Below, one piece after another: positions 34,396-43,737 of a stretch of DNA of 64,000 nucleotides (the first letter of the stretch is position 1; every line of letters starts with the position of its first letter). Source of the DNA: Aurantibacter crassamenti (GTDB lineage Bacteria; Bacteroidota; Bacteroidia; Flavobacteriales; Flavobacteriaceae); assembly GCF_016811105.1 (NCBI RefSeq), contig NZ_JAFBGM010000001.1:1197126-1261125 (forward strand), in the 5' to 3' direction. The position numbers and the translations under genes are program-made. The notes below the pieces were generated by a model. It was not told the origin of the DNA, made no database searches, and worked only from the letters and a program-made list of their open reading frames with translations.

Positions 34396-35462
34396 CCTTT
34401 TAATAATACAAAGCTCTGATTTTCACCTCTATATTGATTGTAGAGCAAAATGGTTTGTAATTTTTCAGGTTGAATCGAATTCATTTGAACCGCTTTGGGT
34501 ATGTTTTGATTTTTCAAGATTTTATTGGCTAACCAAAATCCGAAAGCAGACGCCGTGTCAAATTCACCTGATAAATGTTTGTAATACGCCTGAGGTGTTT
34601 CTTTAAATATATTATTAGATAATTCATCATAATACGCATCAAACTCAATGTCACCATTGTTACCCATGACAATTAAATCAATGTCTTTAATTGATAAATT
34701 ATTTTCCGAAAGAAAGTCAGTTGCCAATGATTCAATTCTTTCAAGAGCTATTGTGTTGAAAGTTTTAAGCGCTATTAATTGCGAATAGACAGAATTAGTT
34801 TTCTCGTTTGAAAGTAGAAAAAAGTTGGCGCCTTCTGAAAACACGGCTCCCTTACTTTTAGAGGTTAAAAGTGCATTGGTGTGCACAGGTGTTTTTTTAA
34901 TATGACCAATAAAGCGATGGGTGTTTTCATGATGATCAACCAATTCATCTACGCCACCAACTAAAATGTGTTTGGCTTCATTTTCTTCTAGTTGCATTTT
35001 AGCATCTAAAAGTGAAGATTCAAATGAACTTGATGAATGAACATAAGTGAAATTATGTCCTTTACAGCCCATGCCCAATGCAATTTGACCTGCAACGGTA
35101 TTATGTGAAGATTGAATAAAGCGAGTAGGTGTTAGGTATTGCTCATCATTATCAATTATATCTTTTATAAATTTCTCTGAATCGCCAATACAGCCTAGTC
35201 CCGTTCCAACAATAATTGCATCAACCGCACTTTCTTCAATTTGTGCTTCACTTAAAGCTGTTTTTGCACTTGCGGTACTCATTTTTATTCCCTTTGCCAT
35301 TCGTCTTGCGGCCGCAGGCGGAATGAATTCTTTATAGTTGGGTGAGATGACAGCCAAGGTGGTATCTTCATAATTGACAATTTCATCAAGAAACACCGAA
35401 TTATCAAGGGTGTTTTGTGGTGAAACTGAACCAACACTATTTATGTAGACCGACTTTTTCAT
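34389..35462 (-). CDS. ketosynthase homologue with degenerate active site (chain-length-factor-like)
   Basis: A 357-residue thiolase-fold protein. The nucleophile position reads VHSSSSFESSLLDAK, so Cys is replaced by Ser. The two His positions read GNNGDIEFD and GEFDTASAFG, so both are lost. This is the pattern of a chain-length factor that pairs with an active ketosynthase, and the adjacent upstream gene encodes one. The ATG at 35462 overlaps its stop (ATGA), which supports paired expression. Confidence 0.8.
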   Translation of the reverse strand: MKKSVYINSVGSVSPQNTLDNSVFLDEIVNYEDTTLAVISPNYKEFIPPAAARRMAKGIKMSTASAKTALSEAQIEESAVDAIIVGTGLGCIGDSEKFIKDIIDNDEQYLTPTRFIQSSHNTVAGQIALGMGCKGHNFTYVHSSSSFESSLLDAKMQLEENEAKHILVGGVDELVDHHENTHRFIGHIKKTPVHTNALLTSKSKGAVFSEGANFFLLSNEKTNSVYSQLIALKTFNTIALERIESLATDFLSENNLSIKDIDLIVMGNNGDIEFDAYYDELSNNIFKETPQAYYKHLSGEFDTASAFGFWLANKILKNQNIPKAVQMNSIQPEKLQTILLYNQYRGENQSFVLLKGC

Positions 35463-36658
35463 GCTTCTTTTGAAAATATTACGGTCGAACAATTTCCGCC
35501 AAAACCGAACGAATTTGATAGCACTGTTTTTAATTCTTTTTGCTTGAGATTTGTTTCAGGACACAAATCGAATTCTTTCATTGGAGTTTTAAAATTCAGA
35601 TTTGGGTAGATAATGTTATTTTGTAAAGCAAGCACAGAATATACAGCTTCTACACCTCCGGCAGCAGCCAAAGTGTGACCTGTAAATGCTTTTGTTGAGC
35701 TAAATTCAGGAACATTAGCTCCAAAAACACGAAGTAGCGCTCTGCCTTCTGAAAGGTCATTGTTGGGTGTTGCTGTACCGTGAGCATTTACATAATCAAT
35801 AGCGTCTGGTGAGAGTCCGGCTACGTTCAATGCTTTCTCCATTGCTAAAACGGCACCGTCTCCTTGTTCTGAAGATGCAGTTTGGTGGTAAGCATCATTT
35901 GAATTGCCATAACCTTTCACATAAGCCAGCACTTTTTTGTTATCTCTAGCAATAATCTTATCAGATTCTAAAACCAAATAAGCTGCTGCTTCCCCTAAAT
36001 TTAAACCTTTTCTATTTTCATCAAAAGGGGCGTTAAAGGTGTCAGATTGAATCATTAAAGTTTTGAAGCCGTTAAGTGTGAATTTTGACATGGCATCGGT
36101 GCCACCAACTATTACACGATCCAATTGACCAGATTTAATCATTCTTGCGCCGAGCATAATTGCATTAGCGGCAGAAGAACAAGCGGTGCTTATAGTGGTG
36201 ACAAAACTTTCTTTTAAACCTATGAAATTTGCAATCTTCTTGGTGGTGTCACCAGCACCTAGTCCGGTAATGTGATTCCAATGCAAATCATTTTCGTAAA
36301 AATCATAGAAATACTGTTCAGTTTTATCCATACCACCAACTGTGGTACCAGATATTAAACCAGTAGTACAATCGTTGATGTTTGATATTTTGGCATTAGC
36401 AATAGCCTCTTGTGCTGCAATTATGCCTATCATTGGTGTGCGAGAGTACGCATCAGCATCAAGGTTTAATAATTTTTCAAGAGTGTCATTTTGAGCGGCT
36501 ATTTCACCCACCATAATTTCGTTCTTATGAACTGTTTCAATTTGGGTGATTTTTGAAATGCCTATTTTGCCTGAAATCAGAGATGCATAATTTTCAGCTA
36601 CATTGTTGCCAATTGCTGAAATAATACCAATTCCTGTTATAGCGACTCCTTGACTCAT
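35459..36658 (-). CDS. beta-ketoacyl-ACP synthase II type
   Basis: A 399-residue FabF-like ketosynthase with an intact triad: Cys in ISTACSSAANAI, His in NAHGTATPNND and His in AFTGHTLAAAG. It starts VAITGIGIISAIGNN. It is the likely catalytic partner of the degenerate ketosynthase gene that overlaps its end, extending the polyene chain with malonyl units. A 105-base gap lies upstream, the longest in the cluster. Confidence 0.88.
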   Translation of the reverse strand: MSQGVAITGIGIISAIGNNVAENYASLISGKIGISKITQIETVHKNEIMVGEIAAQNDTLEKLLNLDADAYSRTPMIGIIAAQEAIANAKISNINDCTTGLISGTTVGGMDKTEQYFYDFYENDLHWNHITGLGAGDTTKKIANFIGLKESFVTTISTACSSAANAIMLGARMIKSGQLDRVIVGGTDAMSKFTLNGFKTLMIQSDTFNAPFDENRKGLNLGEAAAYLVLESDKIIARDNKKVLAYVKGYGNSNDAYHQTASSEQGDGAVLAMEKALNVAGLSPDAIDYVNAHGTATPNNDLSEGRALLRVFGANVPEFSSTKAFTGHTLAAAGGVEAVYSVLALQNNIIYPNLNFKTPMKEFDLCPETNLKQKELKTVLSNSFGFGGNCSTVIFSKEA

Positions 36659-36763
36659 TGACTGTTTATGGTATGCGAAACAAGTTCACGTAAAAGTACA
36701 AATATCCCATTTTAAGTATAGAGATATTTTGAATACGCCTTATCTGTATTTTGGGGGTAGTAC

Positions 36764-37018
36764 TTAGCTTTTGTTAGCTTCAATGTAAGCCGCCATTGTG
36801 TCAATTGACTCGAAGATTTTTCGACCTTCTTTTGGATCCGCTAACTTAATGCCGTAATCCTTGTCAAGCATTACGATAAGCTCTAAAGCATCAATAGAGT
36901 CAAGCCCTAAACCTTCACCAAAAAGAGGCTCGCTATCTGAAATTTCTTCCACAGACAGGTCTTCAAGATTCAACTGCTCTATTATTTTTTCTTTCAATTC
37001 TAATTTCAATGCGCTCAT
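36764..37018 (-). CDS. acyl carrier protein
   Basis: An 84-residue carrier protein. The phosphopantetheine attachment Ser lies in GLGLDSIDALELIVML. The protein is acidic around helix II, as usual. It should hold the growing aryl-polyene chain. It is followed by the ketosynthase pair and lies six bases downstream of the short ketosynthase-like gene. Confidence 0.9.
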   Translation of the reverse strand: MSALKLELKEKIIEQLNLEDLSVEEISDSEPLFGEGLGLDSIDALELIVMLDKDYGIKLADPKEGRKIFESIDTMAAYIEANKS

Positions 37019-37023
37019 TGGGT

Positions 37024-37611
37024 CTAATATAATCTGGTTATTTCGCTAATAGAATGTACAAAAGTACCGTTATTGGCAACAATGTACAAGAATGCGTCAT
37101 ATTTTCCATTATCGAAGTCTACCCAGCCGCAAAGAACTTTTTTGGCTTTTTCTTCTGAGATTAAGTTTTCGCTATAATCAAAGAGTATATCGGGAGTAAA
37201 ACGGTCAAAAACGAAAAATCCATTTTCTGAAAATAATTGATGACGAATACTTATTTCACCCAAACAAATGTTGGGTAATGTATAGACAAATACGGCGGGG
37301 CTGGCAAAACCATTTTCGATAGCATTTTGGTGTTTACGATCCGTGTCTAAACTTGATGCACGGTTTGATAAAACCAAAGCAATATCTTTTTCAGATTCAT
37401 CTTTTAATAAAACCTCTGATGCTATAAATGTTAATTTACTAAGACTGTCCATCTTGAAAAACTTAGAATGGTCAATCTCAAAATGTTTGTAAGCCGCCTT
37501 TATAAAGTCTTTAAAATCTGTTGATTCTTGCTTGTAAATGCATTTGCCATCTACAAGTACTTCACCATTTCTGATGTGACAATAGCTCTGTATGTGAAGT
37601 GCTGTGTTCAG
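37024..37611 (-). CDS. short ketosynthase-like protein with non-standard start
   Basis: The first ATG is at 37452 (142 residues), but the same frame is open for 54 codons upstream to the TAA of the methyltransferase. It encodes sensible sequence there (YCHIRNGEVLVDGKCIY, FKDFIKAAYKHFEIDHSKFF). The body contains IALVLSNRASSLDTD and SPAVFVYTLPNICLGEISIR, which resemble the N-terminal half of ketosynthases. No active-site Cys motif is present. The extension has no ATG, GTG or TTG; CTG at 37611 or ATA at 37593 are the candidates. The start is unsure, the gene itself is not. Confidence 0.65.
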   Translation of the reverse strand: MNTALHIQSYCHIRNGEVLVDGKCIYKQESTDFKDFIKAAYKHFEIDHSKFFKMDSLSKLTFIASEVLLKDESEKDIALVLSNRASSLDTDRKHQNAIENGFASPAVFVYTLPNICLGEISIRHQLFSENGFFVFDRFTPDILFDYSENLISEEKAKKVLCGWVDFDNGKYDAFLYIVANNGTFVHSISEITRLY

Positions 37612-37614
37612 TTG

Positions 37615-38670
37615 TTATTTCTTTTTACAAATAAACATTGTGTGATATTCGCCAAGACTAATATCTTCTTTAATAGTTAGACCGGCTTTGTCGGCCAAAT
37701 CAATAAGTTCGGTAGCTTTATACATTTTACTATTTCCGTTGGCAAGCGCTGTAAAATATAAAGATGTTGCTTCTAAAATAAATTTGGCATTGCCAAATTT
37801 CTGACGATCTGTATATGTTTCAATTATAATTAACTCAGTATCAGCATTCATAGCCTTTACACTTGTGCTCAATATTTTTAGAATTTCTTCTTTTGAAAAA
37901 CAATCTAAAAATTGACTCATCCAAATTATATCTGCGCCTTCTTGGACTTTTGGATTTTCAGAAAGCCAATCAATTTCTTCTCCAGAAACTCTATCACCGT
38001 GTCCTTTGGCTTCCGCATTTGCCAAAGCCTTTTTTAATTGTCCTGGCAGGTCATATATTTTTACCTGAATGTCGTTATTAAACTCGCAACATTGAATAGC
38101 AAATTTTCCTGTGTTACCCCCAATGTCAAAAATTGTTTTAGGTGAACTTTTAAAAATGATATTTAAGGCATCAACAAAAATTTCATCGGAATAGAAGTGG
38201 TCAAAATCAAACCAAGATTTTTGTATGTGAGGTGGTAATTGAGAAAGACCCTCGTAAATGGTGCTCCAATCACCTAATTCTTTTAAGCCTTGTGGTTTTC
38301 CAGTTTTTATAGTGTCTTCTAAATGAAAGAGTCCTTGATAACATACATCTTGGGTGAAGTTAAGATTGACTTCGGTCATTTTATGGTAGTTTAAAAAGTA
38401 TCCAATTTTAGATAATTCATACTTTTCATCTTCATCTTTTGTTACAATCTCTGAGCTTTCAGCTATTTCAAGAAGTACACTTAATCCGTATTCACTAATA
38501 GATAAAGCTTCACAAATTTCACTTTGTGATACGGCACATTTAGAATCGAAAATATAATCTAAAACGCCTAAATTTTTAAGGGTAACCGAAGTTTGAAAAA
38601 CGAAAGGGGCGAATGCTATTTTTTGCGCTTCTTGCAAGGCATCTACTGCCCTAATGGTTTTTTTTGACAT
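37615..38670 (-). CDS. SAM-dependent methyltransferase (acetylserotonin O-methyltransferase-like)
   Basis: A 351-residue methyltransferase with an N-terminal winged-helix dimerisation part (VTLKNLGVLDYIF, SISEYGLSVLLEIAE). The SAM-binding fold reads FDIGGNTGKFAIQCC and is followed by IKIYDLPGQ-like sequence. This layout is that of plant-type O-methyltransferases and of some C-methyltransferases. In flexirubins the aryl ring is methylated, so the gene may do that. A 62-base gap separates it from the gene upstream. Confidence 0.82.
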   Translation of the reverse strand: MSKKTIRAVDALQEAQKIAFAPFVFQTSVTLKNLGVLDYIFDSKCAVSQSEICEALSISEYGLSVLLEIAESSEIVTKDEDEKYELSKIGYFLNYHKMTEVNLNFTQDVCYQGLFHLEDTIKTGKPQGLKELGDWSTIYEGLSQLPPHIQKSWFDFDHFYSDEIFVDALNIIFKSSPKTIFDIGGNTGKFAIQCCEFNNDIQVKIYDLPGQLKKALANAEAKGHGDRVSGEEIDWLSENPKVQEGADIIWMSQFLDCFSKEEILKILSTSVKAMNADTELIIIETYTDRQKFGNAKFILEATSLYFTALANGNSKMYKATELIDLADKAGLTIKEDISLGEYHTMFICKKK

Positions 38671-38732
38671 ATTCTGTTTTGGTTATACCGAACTAAGCGA
38701 GCAAATTTAACAACTACAATTTTTATTTAGCC

Positions 38733-39881
38733 TTATTGAGTCACTTTTTGAAAAATAGCAGCAGTATTACAACCGCCAAAACCTGATGCTGTTTTTAAAA
38801 AGGTGTTGAGTTTTTTCGCTTTTGTTTTTTTTATAATATTAAGTGGTTTTGATACTCCTAATTCTTGAAAACCTAATGAGGCAAACAATGTGTTTTTCTG
38901 TAAAGAATGCATGCCGATAATTGTTTCTAATAAGCCAGATGCACCTAGGGTGTGTCCAAAATAACCTTTAAGACTATTTAATGGCGCATTTTGTAAATCG
39001 GCACGATTAAATGCGATGGCTTCCATTTCATCATTGAAAATAGTTGCAGTACCATGTGCTGATATGTAATCGATTTTATCTGCGGATAAATTAGCTTGGT
39101 TTAAAGCTGAAGTGACACTCCGATACAGTCCTTCGCCGGTTCGTGACGGTCCAGAAATGTGATTTGCATCATTACAGGAAGCCTCACCTAGTATTTGCAC
39201 TGCTTCTTTGGGTAGGTTGTTTGGGTCTGCAGTTACAAAAATACTTGCCCCAATTTCGCCAATGTTAATACCAGATCGAGTTTTACAATAGGGTCGACAG
39301 GGTGCTGCGCTTAATGCTTGAAAAGATTGAAATCCTGTTAGTATAAATTGAGTTACTAAATCTCCGGCAGCAATAAATACATGGTCATAAGTGCCTTGTT
39401 TGATGAATCTTTTTGCTACTGCTGAGGCAAGAACCCCTGAAACGCAGGCGTTAGAAAGTACTATAGCGTCATTTTTGAAGCCAAAAAACGATGCGATTTT
39501 TTCACCTAAAGTAGATAGGTAAGCCCTTTCTTCTGAAAACTCACTATTCTTTTCAAGAACATCAATATTACCTTTTGTTGTTGAAATAATCAGACCTACG
39601 CGATTATTTAATGCAACATTCGAGTTTTTAATGGTGTTGGCAAGTGATGTGATTAATATTTTTTCAAGAGGGGTATATGCTTCTTTGGGGTTTAATTTTT
39701 GAAACGCAACTTCTAATTTATCTCTATTTATTTTTGATGAATAAAATGGTGTTGGTAGTATGCTGTCATCATCAACCAATTCAAGGCTTGATATTTCATT
39801 TTGTATTTGAGAAACAGCTGCTGCGCTATCAAATCCGTAGGAAGAAACAATTGTATTATGTGACAGATAAATTTCACTCAT
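38733..39881 (-). CDS. beta-ketoacyl-ACP synthase
   Basis: A 382-residue ketosynthase with Cys in SNACVSGVLASA, His in SAHGTATIFND and His in GYFGHTLGASG. The triad is complete. It is more divergent from FabF than the 35459 gene and resembles the second ketosynthase (ApeR-like) of aryl-polyene loci, which may start the chain. It overlaps the thioesterase gene by eight bases. Confidence 0.86.
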   Translation of the reverse strand: MSEIYLSHNTIVSSYGFDSAAAVSQIQNEISSLELVDDDSILPTPFYSSKINRDKLEVAFQKLNPKEAYTPLEKILITSLANTIKNSNVALNNRVGLIISTTKGNIDVLEKNSEFSEERAYLSTLGEKIASFFGFKNDAIVLSNACVSGVLASAVAKRFIKQGTYDHVFIAAGDLVTQFILTGFQSFQALSAAPCRPYCKTRSGINIGEIGASIFVTADPNNLPKEAVQILGEASCNDANHISGPSRTGEGLYRSVTSALNQANLSADKIDYISAHGTATIFNDEMEAIAFNRADLQNAPLNSLKGYFGHTLGASGLLETIIGMHSLQKNTLFASLGFQELGVSKPLNIIKKTKAKKLNTFLKTASGFGGCNTAAIFQKVTQ

Positions 39882-40311
39882 CTAACAACCTTACTTTTTG
39901 TTTCCATTCCATAAAAAATTCAGGAATGACAAGTGATAAATCTCCATCTAATTCTACAAAAACTTGTACGGTTTGACCGGTGCAAACTACTTGCCCCTCA
40001 GGATTCATGATTTCATATTTAAAAATCATTTTAGCAGCGGCACTATCTATATAAGTGGTCTTAATTTTAGCAACATCGCCATAGCGTAAAGGTAACTTGT
40101 GTTCGCAAGATGATTTTACTATTGGTGTGCTGAAATTATGAGTTTTCTGGTCGAGGTATGAAATACCATGATGCCGGCCAAAAGCTTCTCGGCCATCTTC
40201 AAAATACTGAATATAATTTCCGTGCCAGACAATACCAAGAGGGTCGCATTCGGTAAACCGAACCCGAACGTCACTTGTAAAACTGATTTCTTTTTTGACT
40301 TTAGACGGCAT
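39874..40311 (-). CDS. 4-hydroxybenzoyl-CoA-type thioesterase
   Basis: A 145-residue hotdog protein. The signature VRFTECDPLGIVWHGNYIQYFEDGREAF has the active-site Asp in CDPLG. It could release or edit acyl chains on carrier proteins, as ApeK-like proteins are proposed to do. I chose the ATG at 40311 because the earlier start at 40338 lies within the permease gene; the genes still overlap by 11 bases. Confidence 0.86.
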   Translation of the reverse strand: MPSKVKKEISFTSDVRVRFTECDPLGIVWHGNYIQYFEDGREAFGRHHGISYLDQKTHNFSTPIVKSSCEHKLPLRYGDVAKIKTTYIDSAAAKMIFKYEIMNPEGQVVCTGQTVQVFVELDGDLSLVIPEFFMEWKQKVRLLDE

Positions 40312-41569
40312 TTTTTCGTTTGTAATAAATAATGGCAATTAGGGTAGTTGCAATAAAAAACAGTGTTAAAAGCCCTATTTCAGGTAGAATTTCAACAAAC
40401 CCCACGTTTCTCAAAAATACATCATAAAAGGCATTTAGGCCCCAATTCATTGGTGATAGATTTGAAAGGGTTTGCATTAATTTAGGCATAGCAAATACAG
40501 GTACCCATACACCTCCAATTGCAGCTAGAATAACCACAAAAGTAGCGCCGAATGGTGCGGTTTGTTCTTGACTTTTGGCTATTGTGCCTAAAAGTAAACC
40601 AAGACCAACCGCTGCTAATCCTGCAAAAAAAGCAACTACGAAAAGTAAGGGTAATCGACCTGAGACATCAAGTTGTGGTAATCCAATTAGAGGAAATAAG
40701 TAAATGCCTACCAATAACATCAAAGCGAACTGAACTAATGAGACAACTAAAAAGACCAATGCTTTGCCGCCTAAAACCGTTGCGTAGGCCACAGGATGCG
40801 TTCGTAAGCGTACAAATGTGCCTTGGTTTTTTTCTTTTACCATGTTTATTGAAAGCGGTAGAATAATAAAAAAAATTGCGAATAATGACCAAGCTGGAAT
40901 ATTATGTTGTGTTGAATTAGGAATCATAGCTTGCTTGCCAGAATTGGGTATAATTTCTTTAAAACTTATAAAGCTTTCTGTGTCAAATATTTCTTCATAA
41001 GGGTCTTCTGATATTTCTTCTTGAAAGGCTTTATAGATGGTTTTAGTTTCAATTTTTGAAACCATTTGGTTAATGCCACTTTTAATAGAATTTCTAAAAG
41101 AGAATTGTGTTGCAGGGTCAAAATAAAGTTTGACCTCTTTCGCTTTTATATTTGATTTTTCAGCGGATAGTTCACCTTCGTCTACACCAAACTTTTCTAA
41201 AATACCTGATACATTTTCAGCTATTTTTAGGTTTAAATCATCAGAAAGATTTTCAGGTATGACAATTGCTAATTGATATTTTCCATTTTGAATAAGTTCT
41301 TGGGCTTGATTTTCATTTGACTGTTCAGATATGTTAAACATTTCTGATGTCTTTAGATTTTCTAAAATAGTTTTTGAGACTTCACCTTTATCGTTGTCGA
41401 CTAAAATTATAGAAACCTTATTCTGCTTGATGGTTTTGAAAGTGCCGTCTTGAACTGTAGTAATAACTATAACTAATAATAATGGCATGAAAAACAATAC
41501 TGCCAAGCCCCCAATATCACGGGTCAGCAATAAAAATTCTTTATATGCACTTGCTAAAAGTTTATGCAT
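40301..41569 (-). CDS. ABC-2 type permease
   Basis: A 422-residue permease. One N-terminal helix (VLFFMPLLLVIVITTV) is followed by a large periplasmic part (~residues 40-215). Five or six helices come next, including the ABC-2 core GTFVRLRTHPVAYATVLGGKALVFLVV. It pairs with the ATPase gene upstream, which it overlaps by eight bases. It is probably an exporter, perhaps for a pigment precursor or lipid. Confidence 0.88.
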   Translation of the reverse strand: MHKLLASAYKEFLLLTRDIGGLAVLFFMPLLLVIVITTVQDGTFKTIKQNKVSIILVDNDKGEVSKTILENLKTSEMFNISEQSNENQAQELIQNGKYQLAIVIPENLSDDLNLKIAENVSGILEKFGVDEGELSAEKSNIKAKEVKLYFDPATQFSFRNSIKSGINQMVSKIETKTIYKAFQEEISEDPYEEIFDTESFISFKEIIPNSGKQAMIPNSTQHNIPAWSLFAIFFIILPLSINMVKEKNQGTFVRLRTHPVAYATVLGGKALVFLVVSLVQFALMLLVGIYLFPLIGLPQLDVSGRLPLLFVVAFFAGLAAVGLGLLLGTIAKSQEQTAPFGATFVVILAAIGGVWVPVFAMPKLMQTLSNLSPMNWGLNAFYDVFLRNVGFVEILPEIGLLTLFFIATTLIAIIYYKRKNAV

Positions 41570-42305
41570 AATCTCTAAGAGCTTTACCGGTTATTGCTAG
41601 AAAAACATCTTCTAAATGTTGTGCCCCTTGTTGTTCGTTAATCAATTTTTTGGGTTCACCCTTTACTACGATACTACCATGGTCTATAATCGCAACACGG
41701 GTGCAAAATTCCTCCGCCTCGTTCATATGATGCGATGTATAAATTATAGTAGTGCCGTTTTTATTTAATTCTTTAAGATGGTCTATAATAGCATTTCTTG
41801 ATTGTACATCAACGCCTACAGTAGGCTCGTCTAGAAACAAAACTTTTGGTTTGTGTAATATTCCTGCAATAAGATTAATACGTCTTTTCATGCCGCCAGA
41901 AAACGTTTTTATTTTCTGATTAGCGAATTTTGAAAGTCCTAATGTTTCAAGATGCGAAGTAATGTCATTTTTTAAAGCAGGTTTTTTTATACCATACATG
42001 CTTCCGAAATACATTAGATTTTCAAGTGCCGTTAAACTAGGATAGAGGGCATATTCTTGAGGTACGGTACCAATTAGTTGTTTAAGTTCTTTTTGATTTT
42101 CTGAATAATTTAGATTGGCAATTGAGAAAGAACCTGCAGTTGGCCTTAATAGCGAACTTAACATTGAAATTAAAGTAGTTTTACCAGCTCCGTTCGGGCC
42201 AAGTAAGCCAAATATTTCACCTTCAGAAATAGTTAAATTCAAATCTTTCACCGAATAATAATCGGTGTTTTTGTACTTTTTAGAAAGGTTATTGATTTGA
42301 ATCAT
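41562..42305 (-). CDS. ABC transporter ATP-binding protein
   Basis: A 247-residue ATPase with Walker A (GPNGAGKTTL), signature (FSGGMKRR) and Walker B (VLFLDEPTVGVD), followed by the His switch (YTSHHM). It belongs to the CcmA/drug-export subfamily that partners with ABC-2 permeases. It lies between the permease gene and the BtrH-like gene in the pigment operon. Confidence 0.92.
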   Translation of the reverse strand: MIQINNLSKKYKNTDYYSVKDLNLTISEGEIFGLLGPNGAGKTTLISMLSSLLRPTAGSFSIANLNYSENQKELKQLIGTVPQEYALYPSLTALENLMYFGSMYGIKKPALKNDITSHLETLGLSKFANQKIKTFSGGMKRRINLIAGILHKPKVLFLDEPTVGVDVQSRNAIIDHLKELNKNGTTIIYTSHHMNEAEEFCTRVAIIDHGSIVVKGEPKKLINEQQGAQHLEDVFLAITGKALRDYA

Positions 42306-42335
42306 TGCCTTTTTATTGTTAATTTAAGATGCAGC

Positions 42336-43343
42336 TTAAAGCGCCTTCTTTAATTTTTTAAAGAATGCTTCTTCTTTGTTGGCAATAGCTTCGAGCTGAT
42401 CTGCTATTTTATTATAGCCATCTGCTTGCCCACTTCTATTCTTGTAAATTCGAGAAGCGTCAACAGCAAAATCTCGCCATTGGTCACCAATTTGAGTCAT
42501 CTCTTTTGAAAGGTCAAAAAGTGCTGGATTGTTTAAAACTTTAGATGCTTCTTGCAGAAAAGCACCATAGATATAACGAAATCCGCCACCGCCAGTACCA
42601 ATTTCTTCTTGCATTCGAACAATTTGACCTAAATAGTGATTCGCTTTTTTAGGTCCGATTTTTTTAGGCCATTTTCGAATTTTTTTCGAAACTAATTTAA
42701 TAGCTTTTACACCAACGAGCGGAACAGGTGCTGTCATGTCACGACAAGTTTGTTTGATGCCTTTTATAATTGCAGTTTCAAGTTCTAGCTTCTTCGGAAA
42801 CTCAATTGGGTAATACATATGACCTTTAGGGGCAAAGGCACCTTTTGCAAAGCGCACTTTTTCAAGTTCTTTTTCAGTTAATGTTGTTACACCTTCCATT
42901 ACTGGATCGCTGATAAGATAATTGTCATTTTCTTTTCCGTAGACCACCATATTATGGGCATTGAAATGAAAACGATATTCTTCAGGAAAGTATGGTAATT
43001 GGTATACGCCAACCTGCAACCCAACTGGATTATTATTTTTTAAATTACTATCTAAACGTTCTTTTGCAGTCTGCGGATTTGAAAATTTCTCACGTTTAAT
43101 CTTCATTCCTACACGCTTGGCAAAACGGTTGAAAATAAGTCCGGGCATTACACGATAGGTAAAAACAGGAGCAAAATTTACTTTTATAAATGGCAAGTAG
43201 CTGAAAAGTAGTCCTGATCCAATACCGAAAACCATAGGTTCACTTACCTCAAAACCGTTATGACGCATTAGATTTGATACTACACCATTTTCGCAATGAG
43301 CAGATTGCTTATGCGAAAAGTCAATTTTTATGCTATCAGGCAT
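42336..43343 (-). CDS. BtrH-like acyltransferase/peptidase family protein
   Basis: A 335-residue protein with the BtrH N-terminal pattern: HCENGVVSNLMRHNGFEVSEP with Cys17 as the likely nucleophile, then GIGSGLLFSYLPF and a His/Asp region FHFNAHNMVVYGKENDNYLISDP. BtrH of butirosin moves an acyl group from a carrier protein to an acceptor amine. Here it could transfer the aryl-polyene chain to the resorcinol, which is inference. The C-terminal ~130 residues are helical. It overlaps the small gene upstream by eight bases. Confidence 0.78.
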   Translation of the reverse strand: MPDSIKIDFSHKQSAHCENGVVSNLMRHNGFEVSEPMVFGIGSGLLFSYLPFIKVNFAPVFTYRVMPGLIFNRFAKRVGMKIKREKFSNPQTAKERLDSNLKNNNPVGLQVGVYQLPYFPEEYRFHFNAHNMVVYGKENDNYLISDPVMEGVTTLTEKELEKVRFAKGAFAPKGHMYYPIEFPKKLELETAIIKGIKQTCRDMTAPVPLVGVKAIKLVSKKIRKWPKKIGPKKANHYLGQIVRMQEEIGTGGGGFRYIYGAFLQEASKVLNNPALFDLSKEMTQIGDQWRDFAVDASRIYKNRSGQADGYNKIADQLEAIANKEEAFFKKLKKAL

Positions 43344-43737
43344 CTATGTTTTTTAGTTGGTCAATAGTAATTTCAAAAAGATCTGCATATTTCTGAAGTT
43401 TTTTGTTGTTCAATTTTTTGAAAACAGAAGGTTTAAAATGTCTTTTTACGCGCCATTTCCAAAAACCAACATAACTAGCTAAAATTTGTAAGTCCATTTT
43501 ATGAACTTCCATATAATATTCAATGGGGCTAGTTTTGTTTTCAAGAACACGTTTTTTTGCATCAGCAATGCGTTCTTCAATTATTTGAATGGCATTGTCA
43601 AGCGCAATAGTTTTTGGAGCCCAGCCTGTGCTAAGTTCTGTAGTATATTCGCCATTTTCATCAACAGCATACACCATGTCTTTTATGTTAGCAGAAGCTA
43701 AATTGCTTTCGTCTTGTGGTACTTCGTCTTTTTTCAT
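43336..43737 (-). CDS. hypothetical protein paired with the BtrH-like gene
   Basis: A 133-residue soluble protein with no signal or membrane segment. The middle is helical (LDNAIQIIEERIADAKKRVLE), the end is basic (RVKRHFKPSVFKKLNNKKLQ), and the last part ends in TIDQLKNIDA. I do not know the family. It overlaps its neighbours by eight and four bases, so it is surely translated with them and may be a partner of the BtrH-like protein. Confidence 0.7.
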   Translation of the reverse strand: MKKDEVPQDESNLASANIKDMVYAVDENGEYTTELSTGWAPKTIALDNAIQIIEERIADAKKRVLENKTSPIEYYMEVHKMDLQILASYVGFWKWRVKRHFKPSVFKKLNNKKLQKYADLFEITIDQLKNIDA

